Shown one piece after another: positions 10,275 to 24,900 of a stretch of 64,000 bases of DNA (position 1 is the first letter of the stretch; the number at the start of each line of letters is the position of its first letter). Both the position numbers and the translations under genes were made by a program. The DNA is from Rhabditophanes sp. KR3021. Lineage: Eukaryota > Nematoda > Chromadorea > Rhabditida > Alloionematidae. The stretch lies in the NCBI GenBank assembly GCA_963281155.1, contig CAUJLY010000003.1:3286001-3350000 (forward strand), read 5' to 3'. Under the pieces are notes generated by a model. That model saw only the letters and a list, made by a program, of their open reading frames with translations, had not been told where the DNA came from and did not search any database.

Positions 10275-11717
10275 TTTTATCATTTTTACCAGATATTAAA
10301 TTAGTATCGTATTACGTAATCTGAGTAGATAATATAAATGACTAAGTCAAAATAATGTCATCAATTCATTGTTCAAATGATTGAGTTGAAACAATGTCAT
10401 AAATTTGCTATTTAATAGCATTTAGTTTTGAATCTTTTTAAGTAATTTTATTTAGATTCTTTAACCAATTCATACCCTCAATGTGCATTATATTATATTA
10501 CATTAAATTGCATGATATGTTATTAATAAAGTACATTGTGATAAGTTATGATTTGGCTTGATTGTTTAAAAAATATGATCTGAGTTTCTAAATATGTTTT
10601 AAAGGATAATTATGTGACAATGAAATCAATATGTACTTAGGAAATGTCCGTATTGGCGATATATGTTTTGTTTAATGTGACTCTTTCTTAAACCACCCTT
10701 CAAACATACTAAATATACTAAATATATTAAACATACTCTGGTCTGATTTGACAGACGCGACACATGTGTGTTGGCTTGATCACATCTATTTATCTTTCCT
10801 ATTATATTTTAGGCATCCGATCAATTAAAATATTTTAAATGAGCTAAGTGTATTATCGTTTCTACTATTACCACTTATGCTAGGGCAGTCATTTTCTTTA
10901 ACTAAAACACATCTTACTATATCAATTTATATAATTTAAATTAATCTATACAAATTTATAAAAACTTACACCAATTTATACAACTTATACAAATCTATAC
11001 CAATTGTTCCGTCCGATTTTATATGTGATCTGCATAACTTCTTTGCTTATATGCAACAAAAGTAAGACATAACAAATGTACATATGCATTTTCTGTGGCA
11101 GAAACATTTTTGCAGTATATTGTGATATTAACGTATTTATATTGTATTTAATTTGACTGTTCCTATTTATTTAGAAAACGAAATAAATAAGAGGTTGTTC
11201 ATCTTTAAAGCTTTGTTTCGTGACCTTCAAATTATTGCCGTGTCTGACTGATCATTTACCCCACTTTGCTTGTTTCCTCAATGTCAAATTCATGTAGATA
11301 TGCACCTCAGTACAGCTATTATACAAACACACATTTGTATCAAAAGACCATGTATTTGTTATATCATCGCTAGGCTCTTGTTGTATTTATTTTTGAGCGT
11401 TCACAAGAAAAATCACCTAATTTAAAATTTAAATAATTTTTATATCATGCACATAATTCGTCCAATCCAAATAATTCAAACAATTTAACCTATTATTAAA
11501 AATCAATTTTTATTCTATTAAGACCAACCTTAATCATTTACGTTAGCTGTGATCTTTTTAAGACTTATTTAGATGTCACTCTTTTGATTTGTACCTGACA
11601 TCTCGGTATATAGTACTACTTTATTGCAACTTTTTATTGAACATTTTTACGTTTATCGCACAATAAATATTTATATATTACAATTTGTATGATTTGATTT
11701 ATTAAATATTTTTCAGA
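10275..11717. other. Intergenic region
   Basis: About 1.4 kb with no supported gene. It holds the 3' end of CIAO3, loosely repeated A/T words such as CAATTTATA around 10920-11000, and presumably the CHPF promoter. No RNA gene seen. Confidence 0.4.
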
Positions 11718-14700
11718 ATGTTGGGAATAGTGCGGATAGGCGTGAAAATAGGCTTGCCGCTTGTATTGGGTTTTGTTATCGCCCTACTTGTGGTGCCGTC
11801 AGAAGATCATTCGATATTTACTTGCAATGCGCCCTTAAAATCACCTTCTAAAAAACAATTTATTGATGTAGCTGAAGATTGGACAGTTCGGGTCAAAAAA
11901 ATGAATGTAACAAAGCAGCCGAATCAACAAAAGGGAAAAGTAAGTGTAAATTTGATATGATTATTAAATTAATCAAATTGCTTAGGTTGTGCGTTCACGA
12001 TTCGCTGCCACTGAACTTGGAATCAAAGAAAAGTTATTAGTCATCATTTTGGGTCAATCTTCACTATCGGTCGCACTGAATTCCGCAATTGCAGAACACG
12101 TCCCAAGGTTACACGTTTTTTCTGATGTTTCAAGAATTGATTCCGATATGAATGTATTACAAAATTTGTCACCTTACAAACCAAATGGTCAACATTCCCA
12201 TATTCATATATTAAATGGAATATTTAATTTGGTAAGTTCCTGAAAATATTATTGTTCTTAATAATATTTTGTCTACAGACATTTCACGAAAACTATGACT
12301 GGTTTTTTATTCTTCCTGATACCACGTATGTAAATCCCTTTGAATTAATGAGATTAGTCAATTCAATTAATTGGAACTCTCCACAAGCAATCGGAATGTC
12401 AGACGAAGAAGGAAAATGCACACTGCAGGCCGGAATTTTATTATCAAACCCTGCAATGCAATCCTTAATTCAACAAAGACACATTTGCAATACCATTACA
12501 GCTTCCTCCGATTCAGTGGCATTTGAAATGTGCATTCATCATTCAACAGGTATTACTAAATTACAAAACGAGTAAAAATATGGATAATTAAATTATCAAA
12601 TTATACGCTTCTCCTTCTGGTTGTCTTCAGAAAACAGGTTCATTACCATTTATAATGTCTTGGAACATAACTTACCAACTTCATCCTTTTTTGTGAAAAC
12701 ATTTTAAAGACTACGCCAAAGAAGAGTTTGTCAGAATTAGTAGCTACATCTCTAGTGTGGCCAATGAGAATGTCCTTAATGTTTTGCGCCATTTTCTTTG
12801 ATGCATAGGTTTTCTTTAATACAATAATTTTTTTCCAACACAAAAACTTTGCTCATTGCCTTTTGCTTTGAACCAAATAGAAACTTCCACTCAACTGCTC
12901 TGTTGTAGAAGATATGTGACTACTCATTCTTTTTGCAATGTTCACACTTTCACCAATATATAAGGTGTGTTTCTTGGCAAGTTCGGCGTTTTTCAACTCA
13001 GATTTAGTAATCATTCATATCAAGCAGTTCTTTTTTGATCTCAACGGCAGTTCTTAGATTGATTCCTCTGCTTTCTTAAATAGATCTTCACAGCGTCTAT
13101 CTAATATGCTCGAGAAGAGTCGTTTTGTTTTGAAATATCCGCAACACTCTATGCATTTAAATTTGCTCTCAGATGTAGAGTACCTTTCAGTAAATAAATC
13201 GTAACCAGGCTTCCCAATTGTATCCTTAAGATCACTATTAAGAATTTGATACATAAAGCATAATCCCATCTCTTTAACTTCATCAAAGGTAAGGAGATTA
13301 AGAGCTCTGTCTGAAACACATCTATAACATCCTCTTCTATTTTCAAATACCTTCTTTGGCATATTTAGTTTCCTAAATCTGCTGGATACAGCCTCTCTTA
13401 TGTGCGCACCTAATCTTTCATCAAGTCCATTAGTCTTCCCAATATAGAAAGTTTCTGCCTTGTTTCTTTTCATAAAACAATATGCAATAAATTTTCACTT
13501 TAAAGCTGCCAACTCATTACACTTGTCGTTTAGCTTAAATTCTTTTGTTAGGCTTTTCTCAATAAAATAGAATAATGTTTTGTTGTTCACTTCCATTGCC
13601 TTCAAGTAATAGAACAATCTTTCCATTTGTGTCTTCAGATATTTTCCTGCAATTCAGTACAGCTAAGGATATTAATGTGCTCTGGACCTGAGTATTCATC
13701 CCTGCATAAGTCATAAGCAAAACTTTCTCCTTAACGACGATTCTTTTTGTGTCCAAATAGTTGCATCAAATAAGTCGCACGGGAATTCTGAATCATCTTC
13801 ATAAGTATTACGGTTTCCTGAGACCTATTTGCATCTTTGTGTAGTTTATTGAAGCAATAGTACAAAACATCTACATCAACTTTTTGAACGAAGAATAATT
13901 TCAAGTAATTGATCAATTTGCGATCTTGATCGCACATATATTTTCCAACTTTCCCACTCTTGTATTGCAATTTGAACCAAGCTTATTTACATCGATTGCC
14001 ATAGGCAGACAATTTCTGATTGCTTCATTTGTTATGTCCCTTTCAATCAACTCAGGTACCTTTGGTCAACTACTAATGCAAACAACTGTTTGAAAAAAAT
14101 CCATTGCTTTGTTCTTGAAAAGGATATCAACATTACAAGGATCCTTTCTTAGTATTCTCATCCTCCTTTCTTTTCCTGCTATTTTAGCGGTGTTAGTTTA
14201 ATAAAACCTAAATGTGGGTGCGGTGTTGTTGCAAGCAAAAATAAGTAAATGAAATTTCATTTTAAAAATCATTACACGTAAAATAGCTTATACCAATGAT
14301 AATACTTTTAATAAACAAAAAGCAAAACACATTTAATATATGCCAAGGTACAAGTAAAAATTGAAGGCGCTAGTGTCAAACAACTTATAGAGTGACTCAT
14401 ATCGGGACCTTCTCTGAAAAAGTTGAAATATTTACTTACACTAAACAAATTATTAGTAAAAACACCAACAATTATTGCATTAATATTAACCTTTTTTTAA
14501 TTAGCCTTAAGTTGTGTGCAAAAGTTTCAAAATAAAAGCTTTAAATGGTGGAAAGCTAAGGAAAATAATGCCCCTGATTCATCGATTCATCAACGCGTCC
14601 TAGATTTTTCAAAAAGCTTAGAATTTAACAAATCGCTAACTGTATCTCCCTTACTAAGTGATTTGGATGTTCAGTCTTTACATCAACACTTTGTATCTGT

Positions 14701-17103
14701 AGAAATGAATTTGATTGAAAAGGAAATAAAGGAATTGTCAGAAGCTATAGAAAACCTAAACTTTGAAGAAGGCACTCCATCATGGCCGATTGGAATTAGA
14801 TCAATTATGAAACCTCAGAATAGATACTTATCGCCAACTTGGGACTACTTCACGACAACTGAAATTTATAAAAATAACCCTGTACAAAATAAAGAAAATT
14901 TAGAAGATGATGACAAGGAAGATGTTGAAGAGGTTGTGCGAGCCGCGAGAAAATATATTGAAAAAAGTAATCATGCCACTGAACTTGATTTTGAAGGTGA
15001 CCAATTGGAACGATTATTAACCATTGACCACACAGAAAATAATCATGCATTCGAACTTTTAGAAGGTGAATATGATCCTAAGCGGCTTAAGTTTAAAAGT
15101 TTACGTCAAGGTTACAGAATGTTTAATGCACAACGTGGCATGGATTACATTATTGATTTGGATTATGAGCTTGAAACTATGAGTGAAATGCAAATAATTC
15201 CGATTCGAGTTCGTCTTTGCCGCCCTATTCATAGAACACAACTGCTTAATCAGGTAACTATTATGTGACTATAAAATAACACTAAAGAACTATTAAATAA
15301 GCATTTAATAACTCTTTAACAACTTATCTTTAGATTATCCCTTTTAAGACGTATTATCTTTTTAAAAAACGAAATGAAATCATCATATATTGTTGACTTT
15401 AATTTATTATTTGTAGGTCCCTTATGTGAAGGAAGATACTGATTTAACAATTGTTATTGGAGTGGAAAATGAAAAAGAAGTGCAGGTATGTAATTTATTG
15501 GGGGGATAAACAAACAAAAATATCATTAAATATATAATTAAAACCACTAGAGACCTCATTTTTGAATTTAGATATCTTCTGATTAGAATTTGTCCAATTA
15601 ATTGGCTTGTAGAATGCCTCAATCGAGAAAATGCCATGATCGACATTTTTTACTTGATTGTCGCCAAATTTTTATATGTGACATTCATTTTGACAACAAT
15701 TGTTTAACACTTTCAACATGAGAATGGTAACGGGTAAGATGCTGTGGTATTCTACATTGAAGATGTGATTTTTTGAACTGGCAGTGACTCACCAACTTAT
15801 TTAGCAGCATAATTAAAATCTTTAAGGACCACTTAGTCAACGGCTCCTTGAGGATTTTTGATCCAATAATTGTAAACTTTTGTCAAATTTGGAACATTTA
15901 GATTGTTGTAGTACAGCCAGATATTACGTAAAGTATCAATTGCATTAAAGTTTTCATTAAATAATTCAACTTACCAAATAATTGCTTACATATTGTTTCT
16001 TGTTAATTTTACAAACATAATTTAAAATTAAATTAAAATTAAAAGCATAACAATTTCTAATACACGATCAAAATTCAGGCTACGGTTAAATTGCTTTCAA
16101 AACATGCATCATTTTGCTCATCGCCAGGGTTTGATGAAAATCGTAAAACATTAATCGTCATCGTGGGTAGAGACTTGGAAGACAAAAGTTATTCTAGACT
16201 AACTGATACAATTGAATTGTTAAGAGACAAGTGCAAACAAATTGAAACTGATGCATCATTGTTGCTAGTCAAAACATCCCAAGTTATGATTCAAATTGCA
16301 GCCATGAATGAAGCTATAGAAAGGTATGGAGAAAAGATGGTATATTTGTTGTTGTCGCCTTATGCTGATTATGGAAGAGAATTTATGGACAGAGTCAGAA
16401 TTAATACAATCAGACATTTTCAAGTAAGTGAAATAGGTCAACTTTGTGTTTTATATCATTTCTATGTAATTGCGTATTTCAAGCCATTATATTTGACTAA
16501 CTAATTTTAATGAACTTAAATTAATTCTAGGTTTTCTTTCCCATTCCATTTGCTCAATTTAATCCATTAGTGGTGAACGCAGACAAAGTTTTAAATAGCC
16601 TAAAAAGTGAGCGTGAAAAGGTTCAGGAGTCATTCAAACAGGAAACCAAACCAGATGCAAGGGATGATGTTTTGTTTAATTCCATAGACAACGAACAACA
16701 AATTACGAAGAAGATTCTAGATATAAACAAAGGGTATCCAATCATCGACAATACAAAAGACATAATAGTACACAAAGATTTTGGTTTTTTTGACACAAAC
16801 GACTTCTCCTGTCTGTCTATGTATGGAAGTGATTATCTAGCCGTGATAAAAGCATTCTTCTCAAAAGACAAAAACAATGTCTATGATCTTGCCAGTCTTT
16901 TCAACGGCCTCGATGACATCCATATGCTACGTACGATCGAACCTACTTTAAAGATAAAATCATTCCTAAGGCAATGCTCTAAGCAATATTCATCCGAAGA
17001 TCTCAGCAGATGCCTTGCCTCCAAGAAACTTTCATATGGCTCTAAAGCTCAACTAGCAAATATTGTATTTACTAATATGGACGGCATTCCTAAGGCTTTT
17101 TAA
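11718..17103 (+). CDS. mig-22: Chondroitin polymerising factor-like glycosyltransferase
   Basis: Golgi type II protein that partners chondroitin synthase in extending the GlcA-GalNAc chain. Seven exons: 11718-11939, 11986-12231, 12279-12549, 14505-15253, 15417-15485, 16079-16423 and 16531-17103, all phases consistent, 824 residues. An N-terminal anchor (IGLPLVLGFVIALLVV) precedes the beta3-GT-like domain: VRSRFAATELGIKEKLLVII and DWFFILPDTTYVNPFELMRL. PDTTY replaces the DDD metal site of active synthases and is typical of the polymerising factor, so this half is probably non-catalytic. The central part has WPIGIRS, WDYFTTTEIY, RQGYRMFNAQRGMDYIIDL and RVRLCRPI. The CHGN-type C-terminal half shows VFFPIPFAQFNP, DFGFFDTNDFSCLSMYGSDY and LRTIEPTLK. 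Intron 3 (12550-14504) is much the largest and hosts a decayed antisense gene. Symbol given by similarity to the worm CHPF gene; orthology not tested. Confidence 0.92.
12630..14190 (-). pseudogene. Decayed GIY-YIG nuclease-like gene nested in CHPF intron 3 (copy A)
   Basis: Read antisense to the host, several open pieces lie in order but in different frames. First comes a helical N-part (RRMRILRKDPCNVDILFKN, ELIERDITNEAIRNCLPMAI; then 13970-13731; then a frame change into 13756-13559). A 139-codon block at 13473-13054 has TFYIGKTNGLDERLGAHIR, resembling the LEM-3/ANKLE1 pattern FYVGKG...R..H..EA, then MGLCFMYQIL and a cysteine pair region FKCIECCGYFKTKRLF. A second GIY-like motif, HTLYIGESVNIAKRMSSHIS, follows near 12975-12910, and a tail MAQNIKDILIGHTRDVATNS near 12797. 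Stops and frameshifts between blocks argue for a pseudogene, although unseen introns cannot be excluded. Two related relics sit in DPP introns. Function, if any, would be a structure-specific endonuclease by family analogy. Confidence 0.6.
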
Positions 17104-18972
17104 AAGTTTTCATCAATTTCTTATTTAATTTAATATTTGTACAAATTAACCTTCAGATTATTTATATACAAAGATATTTCCCTAATTAATAAATTTAATA
17201 ATAAATGATAAATTCCCTAAACTCTATCTTGTTAATCAAAACGTAGACATTTTTTGACACCATCGACTGCTAATTTTATTATGGTATTATTTTTTTGATA
17301 TCAAAAAGTAAGCGATAAAGATGTGTCTTATCAGTACTAAAATTTGTTATAGTGTTAATGATATAACATTGCCCCTCGTTTTTGATAAGATTACGTTATC
17401 TAATTAATTGATGGGTTGAGATTTAATATTTATTTATATTTTTAATCTTTAAATTAAACATCAAATATTTACACAAACTTTAGTCGCATTGTGGTTTTCG
17501 TTATATGTTTTATTGATATTTTGGGATCATAAATTGAATGTCCATTTTACAATATTTGCTATTTAAACGTTAACATTTGTTTATCTATATTTTTTTTGGA
17601 ATATCAATTGAATACCTGTTTACATTTTAGTCCGGATCAATTCTAAATAAGTAAATATTAGATTGTATTAGATTGTGTGCGAAAAAATATTAAATATCGT
17701 AAGAAAGTATTTTTGCTTTTCAAACATTTTAAAGATACTACGATCATTCACAAAGATTAATAGTGTTTTTTATAGTACCCTTTGCATAATTCCTTTACAA
17801 TGGTAAACTTTATACTATTCAATAGATACAAATGCGTGTTCATCAATTATATTTTACATAACCATTCAATATACCATAATATTAAGTAATGGAGTGTATG
17901 TTTAAAAAATACCATCCGGTTACGTGAATGGTCAGATTTGCTTAAAAAGAATGATTTCACAAATGATACCATAATAAAATTTATTATACACATTCAATTG
18001 CATTCGATAGACAAACTAAGCAATCACAGACATAAATTTAAAATAATATTCGAATACTGTTTTAAATTATTTCCTTAATTATACTAACTATAATAGACAT
18101 TACTACTACCGTGTAAACACTTTTATTATAACATACAAAAAACAAATACTAAGTGTATGTCATCAAAATGTCATAATAGAAAATGTTCAAATACATTTTT
18201 TAAATATATTACAAATTTATCTATTGTTATGCATTTATGTTTATAATGCATGTTTTAATATTTTAGTATTTTCAGCACTTGTATTTTAATATTGTAACAT
18301 ATTCGTATTTAAATATTTTAACATGTTAGTATGATTAGTATGTCTTAATTTGTGTATGCTAAATATATTTAATAGATTAACTATGTTTTAATAAGTTGTT
18401 AATGGCGCATTTTGGTCACATTTATCTAAAATTTGTTCTATATTTATTGTCTGATTCTCATACTTTAAAGTAATATCTCTGCATACTTCAAGACCATCTT
18501 TCCCTTGCACAACCAGCAAACCTTTCCCTTTCCAACACAAACTCTAACGCTGTAGTACAGCTCGTATTTATATGTATTCTATAGTCATCATATTGATCGC
18601 GCTCATTGCTTTTCTTTAGATGTGGAAGAATCTTTTTTCTTGGATATTACCAACATCAAACATAATTATTAATTTATAAACATATAAATGTATTCTATAA
18701 TCGTTAAACTTATTTTTTACTTAAAAAAAATTAAATTTATACCCATTAATATTCTTTTTGCTGGCATAATGACGTATTTAATATTTAAGGAACGAATTCA
18801 TTTATCCAAGGATTACTAATAATATTTACTAGTGATATTGTTCTTCATACTCAAATTATATTATTTTAATTATTATGAAACATATATTTCTGAATCACTA
18901 AATTCCCAGACCAACACTATTAAACTATTAGATATCAATTTTACTTTACGCATGTTATGTTTAAAGCGTGAT
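17104..18972. other. Intergenic region
   Basis: About 1.9 kb of AT-rich DNA, with CHPF 3' sequence at the start and the upstream region of the next gene at the end. Around 18240-18370 words like GTATTTTAATATTTTAACAT recur loosely. No gene recognised. Confidence 0.4.
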
Positions 18973-21900
18973 ATGAAAGAACAAGAAAAGATATCAGCGG
19001 TAATAACCGACAAAAGAGATAAATTAGATGATACCGTATTCAAAACTCCTTTATTACCAAAAGGGTTAGTTTTTTGTTTCCTTTATTTTGCTAATTTCCA
19101 AATGTCTATTAAGTATTTATTAAAAATCTATTTTTAGAAGAGATTCTTTCCGCAAAAAACAAATTGACCTAAAAAAAGAACTAAAGAAAAGCCTTAATGA
19201 GGATATGATGGATGACTGTCTGGGAGGGGAGGTTGATCCTCTGGATAAATACAAATGTCCCAGGACTGATGATTTCATTAAGAAGACATGGCCAGACTTG
19301 GTTGGCCGTACTGTATCTGATTGTGAGGATTTGGCGATAGAGATTATTATTGATGGTTTTTCGATGTTATTGTTTCGTGACGCAAACGAATACTCAGTAA
19401 GTGTCAATGTTGGTGGTTAAAGCATAGATTATCTCTTGGATTAATTATAGGTTTTTGAAAAAGCCGAGCAAAGCCGTCAAATAAAATTGCAAGCTGAAAT
19501 GAAAAGAATGCAGGATGAGAAAGAGGACAAAATCAAAAAGGAGGAAAAGAAGAATTTACGGATTGCGGTAATCTACTTGTTTATATTTTTTATTAATCTT
19601 TCTTTTTTAGGAAAGAGAAAAAAGAAAAGCAGCGAAAAGAGCAGAACGTACTATGCAAATGGAACAGTGTAAATTAAATAATATAGAATATGTTCGGAAG
19701 CCTCCACTAACAGCTGATCAGAAAGTTGAACGTAAAGCTAAGAAGGCTGAAGAGCGAAAGAAAAGACGCGAAGAGCGCAGATTAGGAATTCAAAACAACT
19801 CCAAAAATGACCAATCATCAAACAAAAAGGTTGCCATGTCAACTTCCGACTTGGTAAGTTTATTTATTTCCCTTTATGTCTATACGTAATTTGTATTCAT
19901 TCCGCTCCACAACACTAAACCGGGCTTTAATACAATTTACAATTTATTTTTTGCTTATTATTTAACATTTTCCCCATTCAATTAATTTTAGTGTAAAAAT
20001 GTTACACAAATATTTTTGACAGGCTGTCTTTTTTATTGCAAATTTTTAGTTCCTCTGTGATTTTATTAATTTAAGAGATATACAATAACTCTAAAAATAT
20101 GCACCTTTACAAGATTAAAAAGTTTGTTGAACCAAACTAAGAAGATAAGAGGTAAAAAAATTATCTTTACGCTATTGTTATCTATATACCTCAATAACTA
20201 ACTTCATAAAGATTGATATAGTAGTAGGAAATGCGATATCTGGTTCATTTATTTTAGTTTGTCACCTAAGCATTATATAATATTTGTAGTATTTATATTG
20301 CTTTCAATACTTATAATACTCATACTTACTTATTTGTGATAATATGATATTTGTTAACCTTTTTTATGATAAGAAACACTATAAGATTATTTACTTTCCT
20401 TTATATTAGTTTACTTATATCAGTTTATTTAGATCATTATAATATTTAATGCACATTTGTTTAAATTTGTTTAAAAAGACGTTTAACGAAGCCGTTATTT
20501 CATAGTTTAAGCATTCGGTCCTTTTAGAAGAACCTGTTATATTTTAAATATATTTAAATGAAGCTACATATATTTGAATGATGTTACATCTATTAAGAGG
20601 AAGCTTTTCTTACATATATTTAAACGAAGTTTTTTTAATTGTACCAAACATTATTGGCTTCTTTTATTTTTACTTAAAAATGTGAAAAGTACCACCGCTA
20701 AGATTAAGAAAAGAACGTCTTTTCCATTTCTCGATTTCATTAAACAAAATGGTGTGACGTTTTGTCATCATCTATTTAAATGGTTAATCCTCTTTCATTT
20801 TTTCACCTTTTTGATTAGCATATTTAATAGTTAGAGGCGGAATTTTAATACATCTTATCAATGTTTATTATTATTGGTGGTGTGTACTTTTTTCACCAAA
20901 TACTCGTTAATACCCACTAAATTGTGCGCTTGATAATGTATTAAAATAATTGTTGTGCGAAATTCTTATCGCAATTGCTGATTATCACATTAACCACTAC
21001 TTTTTTATCCAAATGCCGACTTCAAAGCTTCTTTTTATGATGGGTGTGTGTCGTCGTGCTTTTTTATTTGTCATAACATAATACTAGTAATATCATTGAC
21101 TTGCAACATCATAAAAAATATGTCTAGAGACTGCTCTTTTTATATTCAATTTTGAGAGAACATTAATTTCTTTTGATTCATGCACTATTCATATATATAG
21201 TAAAATAGCGAAAAGTCATTTATTTTCTTTTTTTCTTCTTTGTGTACATTTTCCATTCAAAATAGTTAGTTCCTCAGGTCATTCTTTTTGTTATTAAAAA
21301 TGTTTTTGAGGTTGTCAAAATTCTTTTGGCCGTTAAGTGTCTTTCAATTTGATTCGGCTTTCTTTATATGACGAGGACTCTATCTTCGTAGCCACTATTT
21401 AAAACGGATTGCTGTGACAAAATGTTGTGGTGAAGTTGAATTTATTTGGGGAAGACGAGTATCTCACATCATTTTATAAATACAATATAAATGTCCACAA
21501 TCTTTAAGGCTTTAGCTCAAATGATTAAAAATGATTCTTAGGCTTCTATCTTTAAACAACAATAATACGTTTTCATATACTACGATATATTTTTTAAATC
21601 TGTTAAAATATGTATGTTCACATCTATTCATACATATTCTTATTTAAACTTCCACACTTTTTAAGATGTGCATATTCTTATGCGTTTTCTAAGACGTCTA
21701 TTTGGATACGTAGTAAGACGTCTATTTAGACGTATTTTAAGATATCTGCATTTTTTGTCCGTTCTCCTTTGTTTATATATGTTTTTTTACAAATTTTTAC
21801 ACATATTTAATTTATATTTATACATATTTTAAGTTTGTATATTGTTAGGATAGTAAATGCAATTTAACTCCAAACAAACAATAACCATTGCCTTGTTATG

Positions 21901-24900
21901 TTTAGGAAACCTAATTATAAGCGATGTGTTATCAAATTGAACCAATTTTCCTAAAAATATAGATGCTAAAATACTAATATCACAATATTAAGATGATTGT
22001 CGATATTAATATCATAATTTTGAAATGATTATCAATTTTGATAATTATTGTTTGTTTTCAAAGGGATGATTTTTGAAATATGGTGATAGTGAGGCTAAAT
22101 ATAATAATCTCCAGATGATGTATATATTTATAATGCGATCGCGTCATTATTGAAGCCTCAAATAAACTTTTTATTACACGTTCATTCACTTTGTTTGTGT
22201 TTCGACCTTTTTACAAATTTCTTTTTTACGCGACTCCTCGCCAAATATTTGCATTCTTACTTCCGAACTCTTCATATATGTACACACACACTGTACTCAT
22301 ATTTGACTCCAAACCTCTCATGATACACCTCATTTTTAGATGTCGTTGGAAAGCTTGGGGGTGTCTTGATTTACGAGTCTCCTTTAGATAAAAGTAATAA
22401 AAAAGATTTAAGATTGAAAGTTTAGAATGAGGTTGTAAACACTAGTAGTCTTTTTTAGTTCACAGATTTCAACATAAAAAATATGGTAAAGAAATTGACG
22501 CGTCTTTTGTTACCACCAACGTGACTGATAACAACATTATCTTACAAAATCTAAAAATCCATTTTATTCCTTTTTTCAGTATTGGCTACATACTTATTTA
22601 TTCAAATATATCATTTTAAAGTAACCTTGTATTACTTTCTAATCGCAAAAACCCTTTTTCTCCAGTATCCGTCCAATATACACATTCATACATTATTTAT
22701 TTTTCAATTATTTCTTTTGTGACTTGAATGAGTATTATGTACATGTATAATCTAGCTATGTTTGCTTATATTTGGTTGCTTATATTTGAGCTGCCTATTT
22801 ATGGGAGCTTTCCACCACATTCTTTAAATTGGATGTTCATCTCAACTGTTAATGACAAACATTTCCTCATTTGTTTGATTAATGACAGCTGTTGTTCAAT
22901 AGCCTTTACCATCTATACATATTTTTATCAATATGTAGCTGGTTAATCCTAACCTCAAAAATTGGGCAAATTTGATCAGTTTGAGGCTAATTTCATTTTT
23001 ATAAACAACCCCCTCGTATTTCTTTAACTCACTATAAATTACGTAATACCACAGCAAATTTACCATGCTCCCTTAAATTAGATTTTATCCTAATCTGACC
23101 CTTATTTCCTTATTCCCAAAGGCATCCGCGTTCTCGACTCAATCCAACTCTTTTCTCTTTCTTTCGTATTCATTTTTTCGATAAAATATTTTCATGCACC
23201 TTTTCATGACCCCAAATAAATAACAAAAATATCATATTAGTTAACCTTCAGTTTGCATGTAATCTTAATTGCCAATTCCCTAATCCTAATATATTAATGT
23301 CTAATATATTGATATTAATATTTAATATATTGTAATATGCAGTAAATATAATGGCATATAATAATAAATGTAAATATATTAGGTGTGTAACTTGTAGAAA
23401 ATAAACCACATAATTTGGAGTCACAATTTCTACTTAAAATTGATACTTTATAATACCTTATTCACAAAATAATTCATAAAATATGGGTGCAATTAATGCA
23501 CGATATTATTTGTAGCGATACCAATAATTCTTAAAAATAATCTAGCGAAGTTGGCGTTGAATTATAAAGCATACCACCATATGACTCAATTCGTAAATAT
23601 CTCTTTTTATTATGCATTCACTTGTACATTATATTGATACATTGTCAATATTAAAAATGAATGTATCTTAATATTTTTTACAATATTCCATCGCCAATTC
23701 TAATAAATTAAATACTTCTAGTCTACAACACAAAGCTCTGTACTTCCAACAACTTCCGCCTTGACTTCCGATCCAAAGTCCATGAAGTCACCTTTAACGA
23801 ATGACGGGTATTCGATGTTACCATCACATAATCTGAAGAGGCCATCTTCGAATTCTGTCGATTCAGGCATTGCCACGGAATCCCCAACAGCTAAAGTTCC
23901 CAAAATTGAAATGGACGACAATGTTAAGGCACACACTAATGAATCCACAACTAGGCCATCTTCTTCTAACTTAGTAAATGGTCATTGCCGTACTCCAACA
24001 TCCTCTTTGGACTTAAAGAACAGTCACACCAAGTTTCCACAGCCTGTCCAGCAAATGCCTCTCAATAAGTCGTCACAAGGATCTTCAATCCAAAACCAAG
24101 TACCTACATCGCAAGACCTTGCTTTATTAGAATTATTAAAAGCGAATCCTATTCAGCTAAATAATCTTTTTAATAATCCTCAGGCAATGTATCAACTGGG
24201 AATATCTAATATCGGTGCACAGCAACAAAACACTGCCCAGCAAGCACAGTTACTGCAACTTCAACAATGTCTACAACTCCAGCAACAAAATAATATGCCG
24301 TCATCGTCAACTGGACGTGTGTTCAATAATCCAGCTTCAATGGTTCCAAATCAATTTGGCTTACCATCGCAGCTGAATAATGCTGCCTTACTTCCTAATT
24401 TCACAGGACTACCAAATGGATTGCCAGCTTCTATGGCTCAATTTCGTAATGGTTTGACAGAGAAAAAAGTTGCACATTTCAGTGACATGCATAGTAAAAT
24501 TTGTTTGGAAATTAGTAAAATACAGGGTAGTAGTGGTAACAGTAGTGTTACTTCAGCAAGATTAACCCACAATAATCGGGTTATGGAAAACAAAAATGGC
24601 ACAAATCAAACACTACCTTTACCAGGAATTACTACCGGAATCCCCCCAGTATCTGCTAATAATCAACAACAAACATCAGCTCCTAGACAAAATGGTCCAT
24701 CGACTTCCAATACACCTAATATTACTCAAAATAATGTTAATAACGTCAATAACATGAGTAACGTTAATATTGTCAACAACAATAATGGAAGAGACGTTGC
24801 TTTCCAGGACATGTTGATGAAACACAACCAACAACCAGCTAAGAATGTTGCAAACCAAAGGCCTCAATCAAATATGCAAATGATGAATTCGTCTATTCTA

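Noticed and set aside
20574..20834. 86-codon plus frame in the large intron
   Set aside because: Phe/Lys/Ile-rich chance frame in T-rich DNA with no acceptor or donor in phase.
22191..22946. Short hydrophobic frames in the large intron
   Set aside because: No conserved pattern, T-rich DNA easily gives such frames.
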